Part shown: positions 38,094 through 48,859 of the stretch, piece after piece
Layout: each line of letters opens with the position of its first letter
Position numbering within the stretch: the first letter of the stretch is position 1
Source of the DNA: Xiphydria camelus
Taxonomy: Eukaryota > Arthropoda > Insecta > Hymenoptera > Xiphydriidae
Assembly: GCA_963678675.1 (NCBI GenBank)
Contig: OY783195.1
Location: forward strand, 29,809,385-29,873,384
Length of the DNA: 64,000 nucleotides
Reading direction: 5' to 3'
Notes under the pieces: generated by a model
Told to the model about the DNA's origin: nothing
Seen by the model: the letters and a program-made list of their open reading frames with translations, nothing else
Databases searched by the model: none
Translations under genes and position numbers: made by a program

Positions 38094-38554
38094 TAGTAGT
38101 ACCTAATGTTGCAATCTCGGATAGTCCCGCGTTCGATATATCCGGTCGGCGCGCAAATGAGCGAGTGAGACGTGAAGCGCGGACATCGATAAATGCGCAC
38201 GTCCACGGTCACGTCCTTCGATAACGAGGTATACCTCTCAGATCTTAACGCGTCCCCCGCGCGACGGTTTATCTAAATGAATTCGAATTCCACGCCTTTG
38301 GAGAACATTGGAGAACGCCAGGCGGACCGAGAAGACGCGGGACCGCGAGCGGACCGAAACTAGTCCCCGGACAAATGGCGACCACTTTGGCTTATCGTCG
38401 CGACAATTTATTCCTTTAATTTGTACGCCCGCTTAATTAATACGATCACGATTGCCAGGTCGAGGCTCTCACGTTTTCGGGCATCGCACCGAGCGGCTCT
38501 GTAACGCGCGGCTCGTATCGAAATCGGCGACGCGCGTTTCACTCCGTGTATCTA

Positions 38555-38809
38555 CATAGAGAAAAAGAATTAGTTGGATCAACTGAAAATTACTTAGGGG
38601 GTCGCGAGTAATGATTTATTTATGTGTATGAAATTGTTTAATATATTAATTAGATATCTTTCTTACAATGGTATAGAATAGTATTGTATGTGATTGCAAG
38701 GAAGAAATATTTAATTAATATGAAAAAAGATTAAATCGATGTAAGTAAATAATTATTTGCGACCCTGTGAGTAATTTTGAGTAGATCCAATTAATTCTTC
38801 TTCTTTGTG
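38555..38809. mobile_element. TIR element, family F
   Basis: The left arm (CATAGAGAAAAAGAATTAG, then TTGGATCAACTGAAAATTAC) pairs with the right arm (GTAATTTTGAGTAGATCCAA, then TTAATTCTTCTTCTTTGTG). GGGTCGCGAGTAATGATT pairs with AATTATTTGCGACCC. TA flanks both ends. The length is about 255 bp and it has no coding capacity. Confidence 0.75.
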
Positions 38810-39286
38810 TACGTCTACGCCACACCTAAACGCGCGCGAGAAAACTCGCGATAAACACAAATTCCAGCCGTGCATAATCGCACCCCTCCTAATGAAATCA
38901 TAAGGCCTCACCGACCTCGATTCGAGGCACGATCCGCCGATTACGGTAAAGACACCCCATCGATCTTGTCGGGTAAGATGGAACGTTTTGAATTCGTGGC
39001 GATCTATGCCTATATATATAATATATATATAGTTCCATCGACCTTCTTTTTTATGCATCGATCCTACCACGGATCCTCTTTCTACTTTCCCACGTTTCGG
39101 ACTTTGGTACACGCGTATCTAGATGGGCGAGCATGCGGGGAATGAATTGACGGGAGAAAAGGAGAAAGCTTCGGGGTGGGAATTCGATCTATGGAGAATT
39201 AATTAGAAAGAATATCACGCGTATCTCTCGATTGATTCGAGAGCAAAATCAGCGAATAAGTACGAAACATTATTCGAAGATGTCTA

Positions 39287-39533
39287 CACCGATAAAACAA
39301 TTTATTTGGAGTTAATAAATGTTTGTTTGAATTAGGGGAAATAACTATTTTATTGAATTCATATTTGATATTGAATTGATATTTATTTGGCACAATTAGA
39401 TCCTTTGAGGCAACCGTTTGAATGAAATAAAACATTTTATCAGTCAACATATATTTTCTTGACCTAATGAAACATTTATTCCTCCGTATTTAAAATTGCC
39501 TTTATTAACTGTTAATAAATCATTCCCTCGGCG
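39287..39533. mobile_element. TIR element, family D
   Basis: It starts CACCGATAAAACAATTTATT and ends AATAAATCATTCCCTCGGCG next to TA. It shares the interior TATTTGGCACAATTAGATCC and TTTGAGGCAACCGTTTGAAT with the copy at 2999-3266. Confidence 0.7.
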
Positions 39534-40705
39534 TAAACGTATCGGAAACGTGTTTGCTCCGAAGCACGCGTGAAGGATAAATTCACAGTATTCTCCGCGT
39601 TGCAACAAAAATCTCTAGACGCGCTCGGACCGTTTTTCCCCGCGACTTTCGTACATCCCCGACCGTAATACCGAGGCAGCAGCGCGCCTGGAGCACAATA
39701 CACGTCGCGCGCCGAAACGAAACGCAGAAACACAAGCCCCGCCATAGAGTCCAGGCGACCCTTGAAACTCTCTCGGCACGAGACGCATAAATCGTGCGTT
39801 CATCCCGTTCATCCCGCATCAGCCGAGAGCGTCACGATCCGCGCTGAGCGAAGCTAAAAACTCGAGCGAGTCGAAAATACGAGAGCCATTCATGCCGAAC
39901 GTGACCGGCGCTCCGTTGACACTATTACCGGACTCGCGTCCTCGACGGACCGTTTCGAGAACGGGACAATAAATCGGTATTAAATCGGAATTACAGATCG
40001 TATCGGACGTTAATAACCGAGCGTGTCTCCGCAACGGGGCCGCGGCTTAAAACGCCTCACGGCCGGGATATTCCGCGCCGTTTAGGCCTCTCACCTCCCT
40101 CTCTACTCTGCGTGTAACTCGCCCGGTCATCGGGTGCGTATATACGCGCCGCCTACATTTACGTCCGCGCTTATCGCCGATACGAGCCGCGCGTACTTAG
40201 GCCCCGCTTCCTGGCCGCCCTTTATCGTCCGAATCGTTTCGACGATCATCGCGGGTCAGCCGTGCTACGACATATGTGTACATACATAAAGTGCGTACAC
40301 ACGCGCGCGCATTGTGCGCCGCATCCCCGCGCGCTAAGTTCGCGCGGCACCCCGAGTTACTGTACGGCATGGCTCGTACATGCTAATTTCGAGCCTTTTC
40401 AGGAGCGATCGTTTAGAAGGGTCGGTTCAAAACGTTCGAACAAATCTTCGCGTGTCAGCGGCTCGTCACTATCGGGCGGGATTAAAATCCGGTTTCGATT
40501 CAGAGCGCGCGCGCGCGCAAGCACGCTTCATATGGGGTGTCGTCGCGCGCAGCGGTGATAATGAAAACGGAGCCGATCGTGAGAGGAGCGCGCGCGTGTA
40601 AGCGGAGCCGAGTTCTGCGGAATGGGTGCGTACGTTTGGTACGTTGTGCGAAGGAAATGATTTATTCGTACGCGGATCCGCGGTAAAATTTATTTCTGGC
40701 GTATA

Positions 40706-40920
40706 TCATATGAGGGGCTAAACTTGCTCGCGAGATAAAACATCTTCAGCCACTATCATCTCATTACCTATGAGCTTTTGGCTCATATGTAAATGATACT
40801 TTTTTAAAGATTACATTTTTATCTACCTATAACAAGGTCTTATATCAATGTAAGCCAAAAATTCAAAATAATGAGATAATAGTGACTGAATTTTCTTTTC
40901 TGATATTTGCGCTAAAGCTT
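40706..40920. mobile_element. Family-E inverted-repeat element
   Basis: GAGGGGCTAAACTTGCTCGCG and CACTATCATCTCATTACC at the left are mirrored by AATGAGATAATAGTGACTG and a GCGCTAAAGCTT end at the right. The central ACTTTTTTAAAGATTACATT is shared with the copies at 21.05 and 44.43 kb. Confidence 0.6.
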
Positions 40921-42330
40921 CGCGCGGAAAAGCTTCCGGGCGGACGTATATTTGTTCCTAGCCATTCTCGCTCGCGCGTCCGTCAAGCAACTTTGCGCTC
41001 CCGATGCTATCCGTAAATTGCTTGTGTGCCCATTGTCCCTAAGATTGCCATTTACCGGTTTAGTGCTCCATTGTACGTACGGTGCAGAAGTACAATACAC
41101 CGGTGCACGCGGTACTATCACCGGGGAGCAGCGCACGCGAACGATTCACGGAAACTCGTGCGTCAGTGTCAATATTTCCCAAGTTCGAGTGACGCGTGTG
41201 GAGAGTCGTGAAACCGAAACGGCCGATGCGTCATTTACGCGACATCGCGTCTAATATCGCGCGCGTTCCATCGCCGCGAGATTGGCAAAGTTACGACGGG
41301 AAAAGAAAAGGGGTGCGAGTTTAAATTAATATCGCTGAAGGGAGCGGCTGGTTCCGCGCGGTCGAGTGGCAACGTTTGTAACGTCATACAGCCGCGTACG
41401 ACTGAATTGCAAGCAACGGTGACACCGCCGCAAACGCCGTAACGCATTGATTATAACGTACGAGGCGAGACCGTATATATATAGGTATGTATACGCGTTG
41501 CAATATGCAGGACTCTGGCTGCATTCATCGTCGGTCACGCCTCGTTGTTACGTCCCGTATCTCTGCATCGAATTGACAGATGCAATTCAGTCGCGCGATA
41601 AAAATATTATTAAACCCGCAATCCTTCGCTCTCGGCCGGATATACGGGCGTTTTTTGGGAAGTTAATGGGGGAATATTTTAATTCGAGCAACTGCGAATG
41701 AATGTCGCGGGTACGAATTTTTCGGAAAATGGTTCGACCGAAAAGCTGGATGCAGAAGCGCGAAATGCGGTGCAACACGAAAATCCGAATAGCGCATACC
41801 GCAGCTACACGCGCGACGTGAATCCTGAAGTTTGAGGGTATTGTGAACCGCGTTTTGCGTGTGAGATGATGACGATGATGGGATGGGAAGTATAACTTAA
41901 GCTTAGGGATACCCGCGAATGAGCCGTGCGAGGTTTTCGTGGACGAGGCGAGATGTTTCGACACTTTATCCGAAATATCTACCGTGCCTTTTTTTGCGTA
42001 ATTGTGGTCATAGGACGATATGGTACGTAGCGCTTTGTAGACTGTAGGATGTACGCTATTGGTTAGAGACGCAAGGACGCCGAACGATTGGGCTCTGTCT
42101 ATCGCCGACAGACGTCAATCGTCGCGACAAAAGTTCCCTAGGCAAGACACACGTACACGCCCCGTTACACACTCAGGATCGATCTTCACACGCTGCAAAC
42201 GAACAACGGCGGAATTTCCAACCAACCACGACGTTCCAGCCACACACACACGCTCACACAGACAGCCATCGCCGCATCAGTATCTCGCATCGTTCATCCT
42301 GCATTCTGCAGTACTCACTGGAGGGGGAGT

Positions 42331-42600
42331 ACTGTAGTGGCCCAGCTCCATCACCACCAGATGGCGCTGTCTCTCCGTCCTTCTCGCTATTCGAAGGCGG
42401 ATACAGTTTCTATATATACGGCGTCCAGCACAGAGCGTCTAAGGCAGGAGTTGGCATAGCCTTACTGACAGGCCGACTCCAGGACGAGACGCTCCGGCTG
42501 GGGCTAGCTTCCGTCATTAATCATAATAATTCTTATTTTTGGACTCTCGAATAGTATTCGGAGATTGATTGTAAAATTATTAGACAGGATTCTTTCAAAG
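42331..42600 (+). mobile_element. Possible solo LTR
   Basis: The segment starts TGTAGTGGCCCAGCTCCATC, carries AGATGGCGCTGTC, has a TATATATACGG box about 80 bases in, and then a GC-rich stretch before an AT-rich end. This layout resembles an insect retrotransposon LTR with its own promoter. I cannot define the 3' boundary or a target duplication, and no internal retroviral genes are nearby. Confidence 0.3.
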
Positions 42601-43493
42601 ATTCTAAAAATGTCGACGAGAACTCGAAGTATGGAAACATGCGCAACGATACCGAAAGTTATCGTTAGAGCTTTAACGAGTTAGGCCTAACTCAGACGGT
42701 GCGAATTTCCTGCGACCGTTTTGTCGCACTGCTGTCGAGAGTAGCGGAGACGCGGCAAATCGGCATGGAGTCGCAGTAAAGCACTCAGACGGTGCGACTC
42801 GTCGATGTGACAGTCGTCTCCGTTTATAAGATATGACTGACCACGGCGTGCCTTGGTAGTTTGAAATTCGTACTCTCTTAGCCTAGGCGAAAAGGGAGGT
42901 TTTGTTATCTCAAAACCGCGGAAATATCGGGAGAAAGTTCCCGGGTCCCGACGAAAAATCTCCCGCGTTCCCACGCAGTGGTCAAGGTCCACGAGGGAAA
43001 AAACGGATAGAAAAGAGGTGATATATGACGGGAGTGCAGTTACTGCGAGACGCGGCTCGCAACGACCCGTCCAGTAATCGACCCTCGAGTGAAAGTGCGC
43101 CGCCTAGCCGGAGAGATGCAAGACCGCGAACGCATCTGCAGCACACGTTTGCCGAAAACAAACCGTAACGTAAAAAAGTTTCGACGATTGTGCGGAAGCG
43201 AGTTGCGTCGATGTTTTATATTCCACGTTTCTATGAATAACCTGGACGCCTGTGGTTTCCATCAATTTCCTTAAATTACAAGGCTTCCGTTATGCGTGAA
43301 GCGGCACTGTGATGTATGGAACAGGAGAGCTCATCGATAAAAGTATTTTTTCTTACACTTACCAGCACAAGCTAGGAAAGTGGCGCAAAATTACGGCAAA
43401 TTACGTGGATCACGATAAGCGAAGACTTTGATTTACTTTGACAAAATGAAAATCAATTTACTACAATATTTCATATAGGTATACACCGAAAGA

Positions 43494-43644
43494 AAAATGT
43501 AGTAGATTTAACTAAATCGGCGGTTACGGGTGGGGAATGCAGATCTAGTTATTTGGTTCAACTGGCCAGTGTTTTGATTAGAATAACTAAACACATCAAA
43601 CTAAATGCGTTTTGTCTCTCAACCCTAATTATTTTTCTCAGTGT
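43494..43644. mobile_element. TIR element, family A, short copy
   Basis: The ends are CACCGAAAGAAAAATGTAG and AATTATTTTTCTCAGTG. The interior TTCAACTGGCCAGTGTTTTG and AACTAAACACATCAAAC fit family A. Part of the interior appears deleted. Confidence 0.6.
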
Positions 43645-44429
43645 TGAATTAATAATTGAGTCGAGTGGACTACAGCCTATTTCCTTCAAATAGCCGTTGA
43701 TCGTTATAACCAAATTTATTACACGGAGCAACTAATTCTGCATTTCCCACATGTTAGCGCAGATTTAATTGAATATAACATTTTTTTCTCCCAGTGTAGA
43801 AGAAATAACTCGATGCTCTCTGACGTAAATTTTATCGGCACGATTCTAATTCAGTTTGTTCGCGTTTCGTAAGTCAGATTTCGAAGCAGAAATAGCTTTA
43901 TATAAATTTGGGTAAATCCGCGCTCCCTGCCACGAATGGGATAGCCTCGGTCCACTCCCAGAGATTGAGATTAGGGTCCGCGTAATCTTCGCGACTGCCA
44001 TATCCGCACTCTAATTACGAGATGCCCCAAATTGTAGGCTCGCTCTATTGTCCGAGAGCTTGCGGCTTGTGTCGGGCACTGTACAACTGGCTCGTAGTGA
44101 CCACGTTGGGAAACCGCCCATCGCAAGTTGGTATCATAGTTTCGGAAGCTCGGCTCACCCGGGGAGGCATCCCTTTAACCCTCGGCGACGGAGTTAAAGC
44201 GACGAGATTTCTCCGGGTCGTAACTTGTCACCTCTCTCGTAAAATGTCTCATATTAATCGTATACCAAGGGTTGCATTCGTATGTAGTTCCATTTCGAAG
44301 CATGAAACTTTATCACAGGATGATATAGGAGGGTTTAGAACGGTATTTCAGAATCGTTAGTTCGATATCCATTTATCAAAGCAATCTCAGGGGTGTAATT
44401 ATTTTACTTTTACGTTGCAGGGATTTATC

Positions 44430-44640
44430 ATAGGACCGCGATGCGGTAGACTATTCGGTTTAATTTCGATCACTATTATCTCGTAAACTGTGAACCTTTA
44501 AGCTAAATTGGTATAACACTTTTTTGAAGATCACATTTCGATCTGCGTAAAAGGATTACACCAACATAGGTGAAAAGTTCATAAGTAACCAGATAATCAC
44601 GATCGAAGCTAATCGGAATAATACCACTCCACCTTATAAA
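44430..44640. mobile_element. Diverged family-E element
   Basis: GATCACTATTATCTCGTAAAC and CTTTTTTGAAGATCACATTTC match the family-E interior, and AGATAATCACGATCGAAGC mirrors the left side. The ends are poorly conserved. Confidence 0.45.
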
Positions 44641-45140
44641 TAGTCTCGTATCAGTGTTGCCATCTGTTGGGCGGACTAAAATTGACAATTTCCACTATCG
44701 ATAAGTATACCTAGGTAGAAGCTTGATACAAAAGTGATTACTCAAGGAATAAAAAATAAGTCATGTTTTCAATTAAAACAATTTTAATACAAGCGCAGCA
44801 TCTTATTCTATAATAAAAGAAGTCATATCATTTAAAAACTGTGCTCCCCAGTGTTATCTACGACTGATTACACGTTTCATTTATGATAGACTGATGTACC
44901 GACTGTTGAATTCTATTCTCCATTATTTCCGTAATGCTCGAAGAACTTTAAATATTCAAATATCTCTTATAAATTGTGCTTCTCAAAATGTTTGCCAACT
45001 GCAACCTCGTCTGTAACCTGACTAGCGAGTTTTGAAGGTGGATCACTTGGGATAAGCAGAAGCGTAGCGTATCTATAACAAATTAAACAATTTTATCAAT
45101 CAAAATTTCCCATTATTAAATTCCAACGATCTTGATTTTT

Positions 45141-46512
45141 TCAAATATCGATCTCCCTTATTATTATGGCTATATTCCCCGTGTTTTTTTCCAAAGTATG
45201 TAAATGCCTGCAACCCGGTGAGCTGACATGTAAGGCGAGTAGTCGGTCATGAGGGTCACGTAGGCTACATAAGCTAACCGCAACGCACCTGTTACCCGAA
45301 GGGCACACGTGATAGACATTTCTATTCTGTATATCCTGCAGAGTGCGACAATTCTGCACGAGCGGCTCGTCATTGACGTCATTTAAAGTGCGGAACTCCG
45401 CTATCTGAAGAAAATATTTAAATTTATAATAAATCGCTCGACGCACCTCATGGAAAGTATGCGTAAAGAAGCCTTGATAAAATGAAACTTAACTATTATC
45501 GATTAAAATTTAAATACTCTTACTTGTTCGGAGGATATTCCTATCGGTTCCCTGGTAACAATCCAAAGTATGCAACTGATGTTACTTTCCGATGTCATAG
45601 ATCCCCAGTACGCAAAGTAATCTTGGGTAAATGGCCTCAAAATAGTCGTCATTGGCAGCAGCGTCTGACGAGTCGAAGTGTGAGGATGCTTTATGAATGG
45701 AAACGTCTCGGTAATAAAATCCAGGGATGCATTAGGCAGTGACTGTAACTGCATAAGATCTAGTTATGTATTTCCTCGATAGAGAAAAATTATATGTATT
45801 TCTTGGGATTACTTTGAACAGATAAACCAAAATAGCGATGCCGTCGTTATGTCTCATAGCTACTTCTTGACTGAGATAATCGCTTTTGAAGTGAACTACG
45901 TGCATTTCCATTGGCATGCTGGAAAGGAAGTGTAATAAGAGAATAATTAATTTTCTACCGTTCATAAAAATTCGCGTCACCTTCCACCGTCGACGTGATG
46001 CTCGCTTCCGGTCATTTCGTTGATCCCCCAGTGAAAATGGATTTGGGAGAAAACGTAATTTCCTAAGAAAGGACCATCGGTGATATATGGACGTTCTCGT
46101 TGCCATTTCGCGCTCAGGATCACTTATAAATCAAACGTACAAAAGCTGAAGTATTTAATATCCGTTTCATTTTCTCTTTATTTTTCCAATGACCAATTAT
46201 ACTTTAGCATTTCACTGTTTTATACTACGTGTTACCGGTGTGTCCTGTATTGGTTAGTTTCAATTTTTTAGGTGGTACGTCGTAATTTGACCACAGCAAA
46301 GGATTCAATGTTATCTCTGTCATTTTGCTAACATTCAAATTAATGGGCGATTCTAATCGTCCTTCACGCTCGGCTAATCCTTGCAGATATTTAGCATTAT
46401 CCAGATTCGTTGCATAGAGGTCTGTGAGGAAAAAAAAATTGTCGAAATAGGAAATGGGATAAGTTAACGCGATATCGTGAAAAAAGGCGCGCTTACCTTC
46501 TGACGGTTCCAT
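45141..46512 (-). CDS. Alpha carbonic anhydrase, cytosolic type, six exons
   Basis: Alpha carbonic anhydrases interconvert CO2 and bicarbonate. Exons joined in frame are 46497-46512, 46236-46421, 45981-46122, 45813-45918, 45524-45748 and 45141-45404, all with GT-AG borders. The protein starts MEPSEDLYATNLDN, has no signal peptide, and is about 312 residues if the last exon is read through. All three zinc ligands are present: QIHFHWG (His94 and His96 in CA2 numbering) and MEMHVVHF (His119). The gatekeeper glutamate lies in SEHHVDG. The segment after Thr199 is unusual (GSMTSESNIS in place of GSLTTPP), but Thr199 itself is kept. A GTAACA donor at 45295 could remove the Cys-rich C-terminal tail in favour of a further exon, so the C-terminus is uncertain. 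The gene is head to head with the MYCBPAP-like gene and has a different exon layout from the three copies to its right. Confidence 0.85.
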
Positions 46513-46779
46513 AATGTAATTTCGACTGAATTATTTCTCAACGTTAACCTTCAAGTCTGACGTTGATACGTAACCACTTTTTACGAATCTTGTATCAGTT
46601 TCTCAGTAATAAGGAAGACTGTGTGATTGGCAGCACTCTGTAATTCGCTTTTGTTACATTCGTCTCTGAAAATGCACATTCACGTGGTCGGTGCAACTTA
46701 AGAGGTTAACGCAGAGAGAGAGAGAGAGCTAAGATCTTGCCCGATATCAGCCAGGAAGACTCAAGTGCCTGCCACTAAA
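46513..46779. promoter_or_regulatory. Shared intergenic region between divergent genes
   Basis: Only 267 bp separate the start codons of the minus-strand carbonic anhydrase and the plus-strand MYCBPAP-like gene. Both promoters must lie here or overlap the first exons. A short GAGA run (AGAGAGAGAGAGAG near 46713) precedes the plus-strand gene. No TATA box is evident. Confidence 0.45.
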
Positions 46780-48744
46780 ATGGACCATCGACGCACGATC
46801 GGTAAATCCGAAGAAGACAACAGATTCTTCTACAAGAAATGTCCTTCGTCAATTTGCGACGTATCCGACGGTCCCCTCGTGAAGGACGACCACTTTACCG
46901 AGGATCCTCGTTTAATTAACTGGAAGAAATGGCTGGCCGACCGTCAGAAACATTACCAACGGTACAAGGCCGCTTCGGGTCGTCATCAAACCGACTTAGC
47001 GATGAACGCTTCCGAGAAATTCCGTCCCTTGGTCGAGATGAGAAATCTGATGGACTACGCGACGATTCCCGTTCCGGCGGTTCCCGACAAGTATCGCGGC
47101 AATCCCGGATTTTGGGCGACCCCGGAATACCTGTCCAACCGCGGCAATCCCTGTCTACCCAACATCGGACCCGTTCTGACCAAAAAACAACTGAACCTGC
47201 CTCCGGAATTGGCTCGCGTTAACTTGCCGACGCTGATAGCCAAGGAGAAGGACTTGATCCCACCGTGCGACGAGGAACCACTTTGGAAGCGAAACGAATA
47301 CCTCTCGAAGCGTAAGCGAGAACTCGCCGAAACGATCTCTCTGTTGGAACCGAAAAATCGCGACGCGTCGGCGCTGATAATCGAAGGCCACAAATGCACG
47401 AACGACACGAAGTACGTGCCCAGGATCCCCGTGATATCGATCACGGATTACGACGCTGAGCAGGAGGCTAATGGATGCGCCGACCGCTCCTCGGAAAGCG
47501 TCGTGATCCTGAAGATACAGGACCTGGAAATAGTCAGAGACGAGGAGCTCCTGAAACGAGCTACCACAAAAAAAGACGTCCCAGAGACTTTGACGCAGGA
47601 TTTATCTTTCCAAATCGCCAGTGGCGACAGAACCAAGCGCACTTTGCGTCTGGAGAACAAAGGAAACGTCACCATCGCTTATCACTGGCGCGAGGAAACC
47701 TTTCAATCGCCCGCGATGCCGTTAATAAGGACCTTCCGTTCCTTCCACTTCGATAAGAACACGCGTTTGATCCTACCCGGACAGATCACCGAATTGACCG
47801 TCTGGTTCGTAACCAGGAACTCCAACATCGCCTCCGAGTCCTGGCGAATCGTGACGGAGCCAACCTTGCACCCCGCGCCGATCGTGATTCGTTTCTGGGG
47901 CTGCAGCACGTCGCGGCAAGGTTCGAAGGACGATCTGGACGGCCAATCGATCGACGAATACTTGGATCGCCGAGTGCGAGACTCCGCGATTCGAGAGATC
48001 CTCGACGACATCGTTAACGACGTGAGACCAAGGGAGCTACCGCTTCCCCCTTACGAGACGCTCTTCGTCGAAGCGGAGATTTTCAAGGCCAAAAATCCCG
48101 TCTACGTCTACCACGGGAAAGAAGTCAATGAACTGCGCAGGATCTACGAAAGCGTCACCACTCTGGATTCGCCCGAATGGAGCTTGTCGTTGCTCGACCT
48201 GCGGGATGTCCTGCTGCGAATGAAGGAACCCGAAGCGAGACACGAAACGCTGCTTCGCTTCAGCGAACTGTGCCGAGAATGCCTGAAGCCAAATTTGGTC
48301 GCCGCGATTGGCAACACGAAATTCGCAACTGTTTACAATATTATGTGTTCCTTCGCGAATCGTTTCGAGGTCGAGAGTGAGTTCTTGAAGGATCATTTCT
48401 TCCCGAAGGAGAACTTGTCGACGGGTAGTCCGTCGGCGGAGGACGCTGCGGGTTCGGTAAGCGCTTCTCGCGCGTCTCTTCACTCTCTTTCGACCGTCAC
48501 GCCACGCCGGAAGCGATCGCGGAAAAAGGGTCCGACTTCTCGACAGCAGCTTGACTCGATTCGGAAAATCTCCTCCGCCAGGGATGTTCCGACGAGACGA
48601 GATTCAACGCTCGTCAGCAAACGCGACATCGCTCTGTATAGAGAAGTCCTTTTCATACGAATATATGGGTTATTAATGGATACGATAGGTCGAGCTTGTG
48701 CGGCGATTGACTCACTTAATAATCTGAACGAGTATGACAGGTAG
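46780..48744 (+). CDS. MYCBPAP: MYCBP-associated protein-like (MYCBPAP family), single exon
   Basis: The intact 654-codon frame starts at the ATG at 46780 (AAAATGG context); an in-frame GTG 15 bases upstream is not a credible start. The N-terminal third has MYCBPAP-like features: DPRLINWKKWLADRQKHYQ, FWATPEYLSNRG, and the PELARVNLPTLIAKEKDLI block. Residues about 270-305 (LSFQIASGDRTKRTLRLEN, then KGNVTIAYHW) resemble an ASH/MSP-type beta-sandwich domain of cilia and centrosome proteins. The C-terminus is basic and Ser-rich. In animals and algae this family is linked to sperm and the axonemal central apparatus; a flagellar role here is inference. The human protein is longer (about 950 residues). 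The gene converges on the next carbonic anhydrase, with 115 bp between stop codons. Confidence 0.8.
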   Translation: MDHRRTIGKSEEDNRFFYKKCPSSICDVSDGPLVKDDHFTEDPRLINWKKWLADRQKHYQRYKAASGRHQTDLAMNASEKFRPLVEMRNLMDYATIPVPAVPDKYRGNPGFWATPEYLSNRGNPCLPNIGPVLTKKQLNLPPELARVNLPTLIAKEKDLIPPCDEEPLWKRNEYLSKRKRELAETISLLEPKNRDASALIIEGHKCTNDTKYVPRIPVISITDYDAEQEANGCADRSSESVVILKIQDLEIVRDEELLKRATTKKDVPETLTQDLSFQIASGDRTKRTLRLENKGNVTIAYHWREETFQSPAMPLIRTFRSFHFDKNTRLILPGQITELTVWFVTRNSNIASESWRIVTEPTLHPAPIVIRFWGCSTSRQGSKDDLDGQSIDEYLDRRVRDSAIREILDDIVNDVRPRELPLPPYETLFVEAEIFKAKNPVYVYHGKEVNELRRIYESVTTLDSPEWSLSLLDLRDVLLRMKEPEARHETLLRFSELCRECLKPNLVAAIGNTKFATVYNIMCSFANRFEVESEFLKDHFFPKENLSTGSPSAEDAAGSVSASRASLHSLSTVTPRRKRSRKKGPTSRQQLDSIRKISSARDVPTRRDSTLVSKRDIALYREVLFIRIYGLLMDTIGRACAAIDSLNNLNEYDR

Positions 48745-48859
48745 TTCTAGGTTTTATCGAAGAGTATGCAGTCGATGTATGACTAGGTTTAAAAATACCT
48801 ATATACCGAGCGCAGCATCGATTGATAATCGGCAATCGAACGTACAATCTGTTTAAATA

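Larger units (their letters stand above)
33000..45140. other. Gene desert, part 3
   Basis: No recognisable coding exon was found. The stretch holds tandem repeats at 33.29-33.97 kb, TIR elements at 33071, 34741, 35234, 37604, 37832, 38555, 39287, 40706, 43494 and 44430, and a possible solo LTR at 42.33 kb. The remaining CpG-rich blocks are 36.0-37.6, 39.6-40.6 and 40.9-42.3 kb. Isolated open frames such as 44022-44360 show no domain or splice context. Confidence 0.45.

Noticed and set aside
44022..44360. 112-codon plus-strand frame
   Set aside because: It has no recognisable motif, no splice context, and lies between mobile elements.
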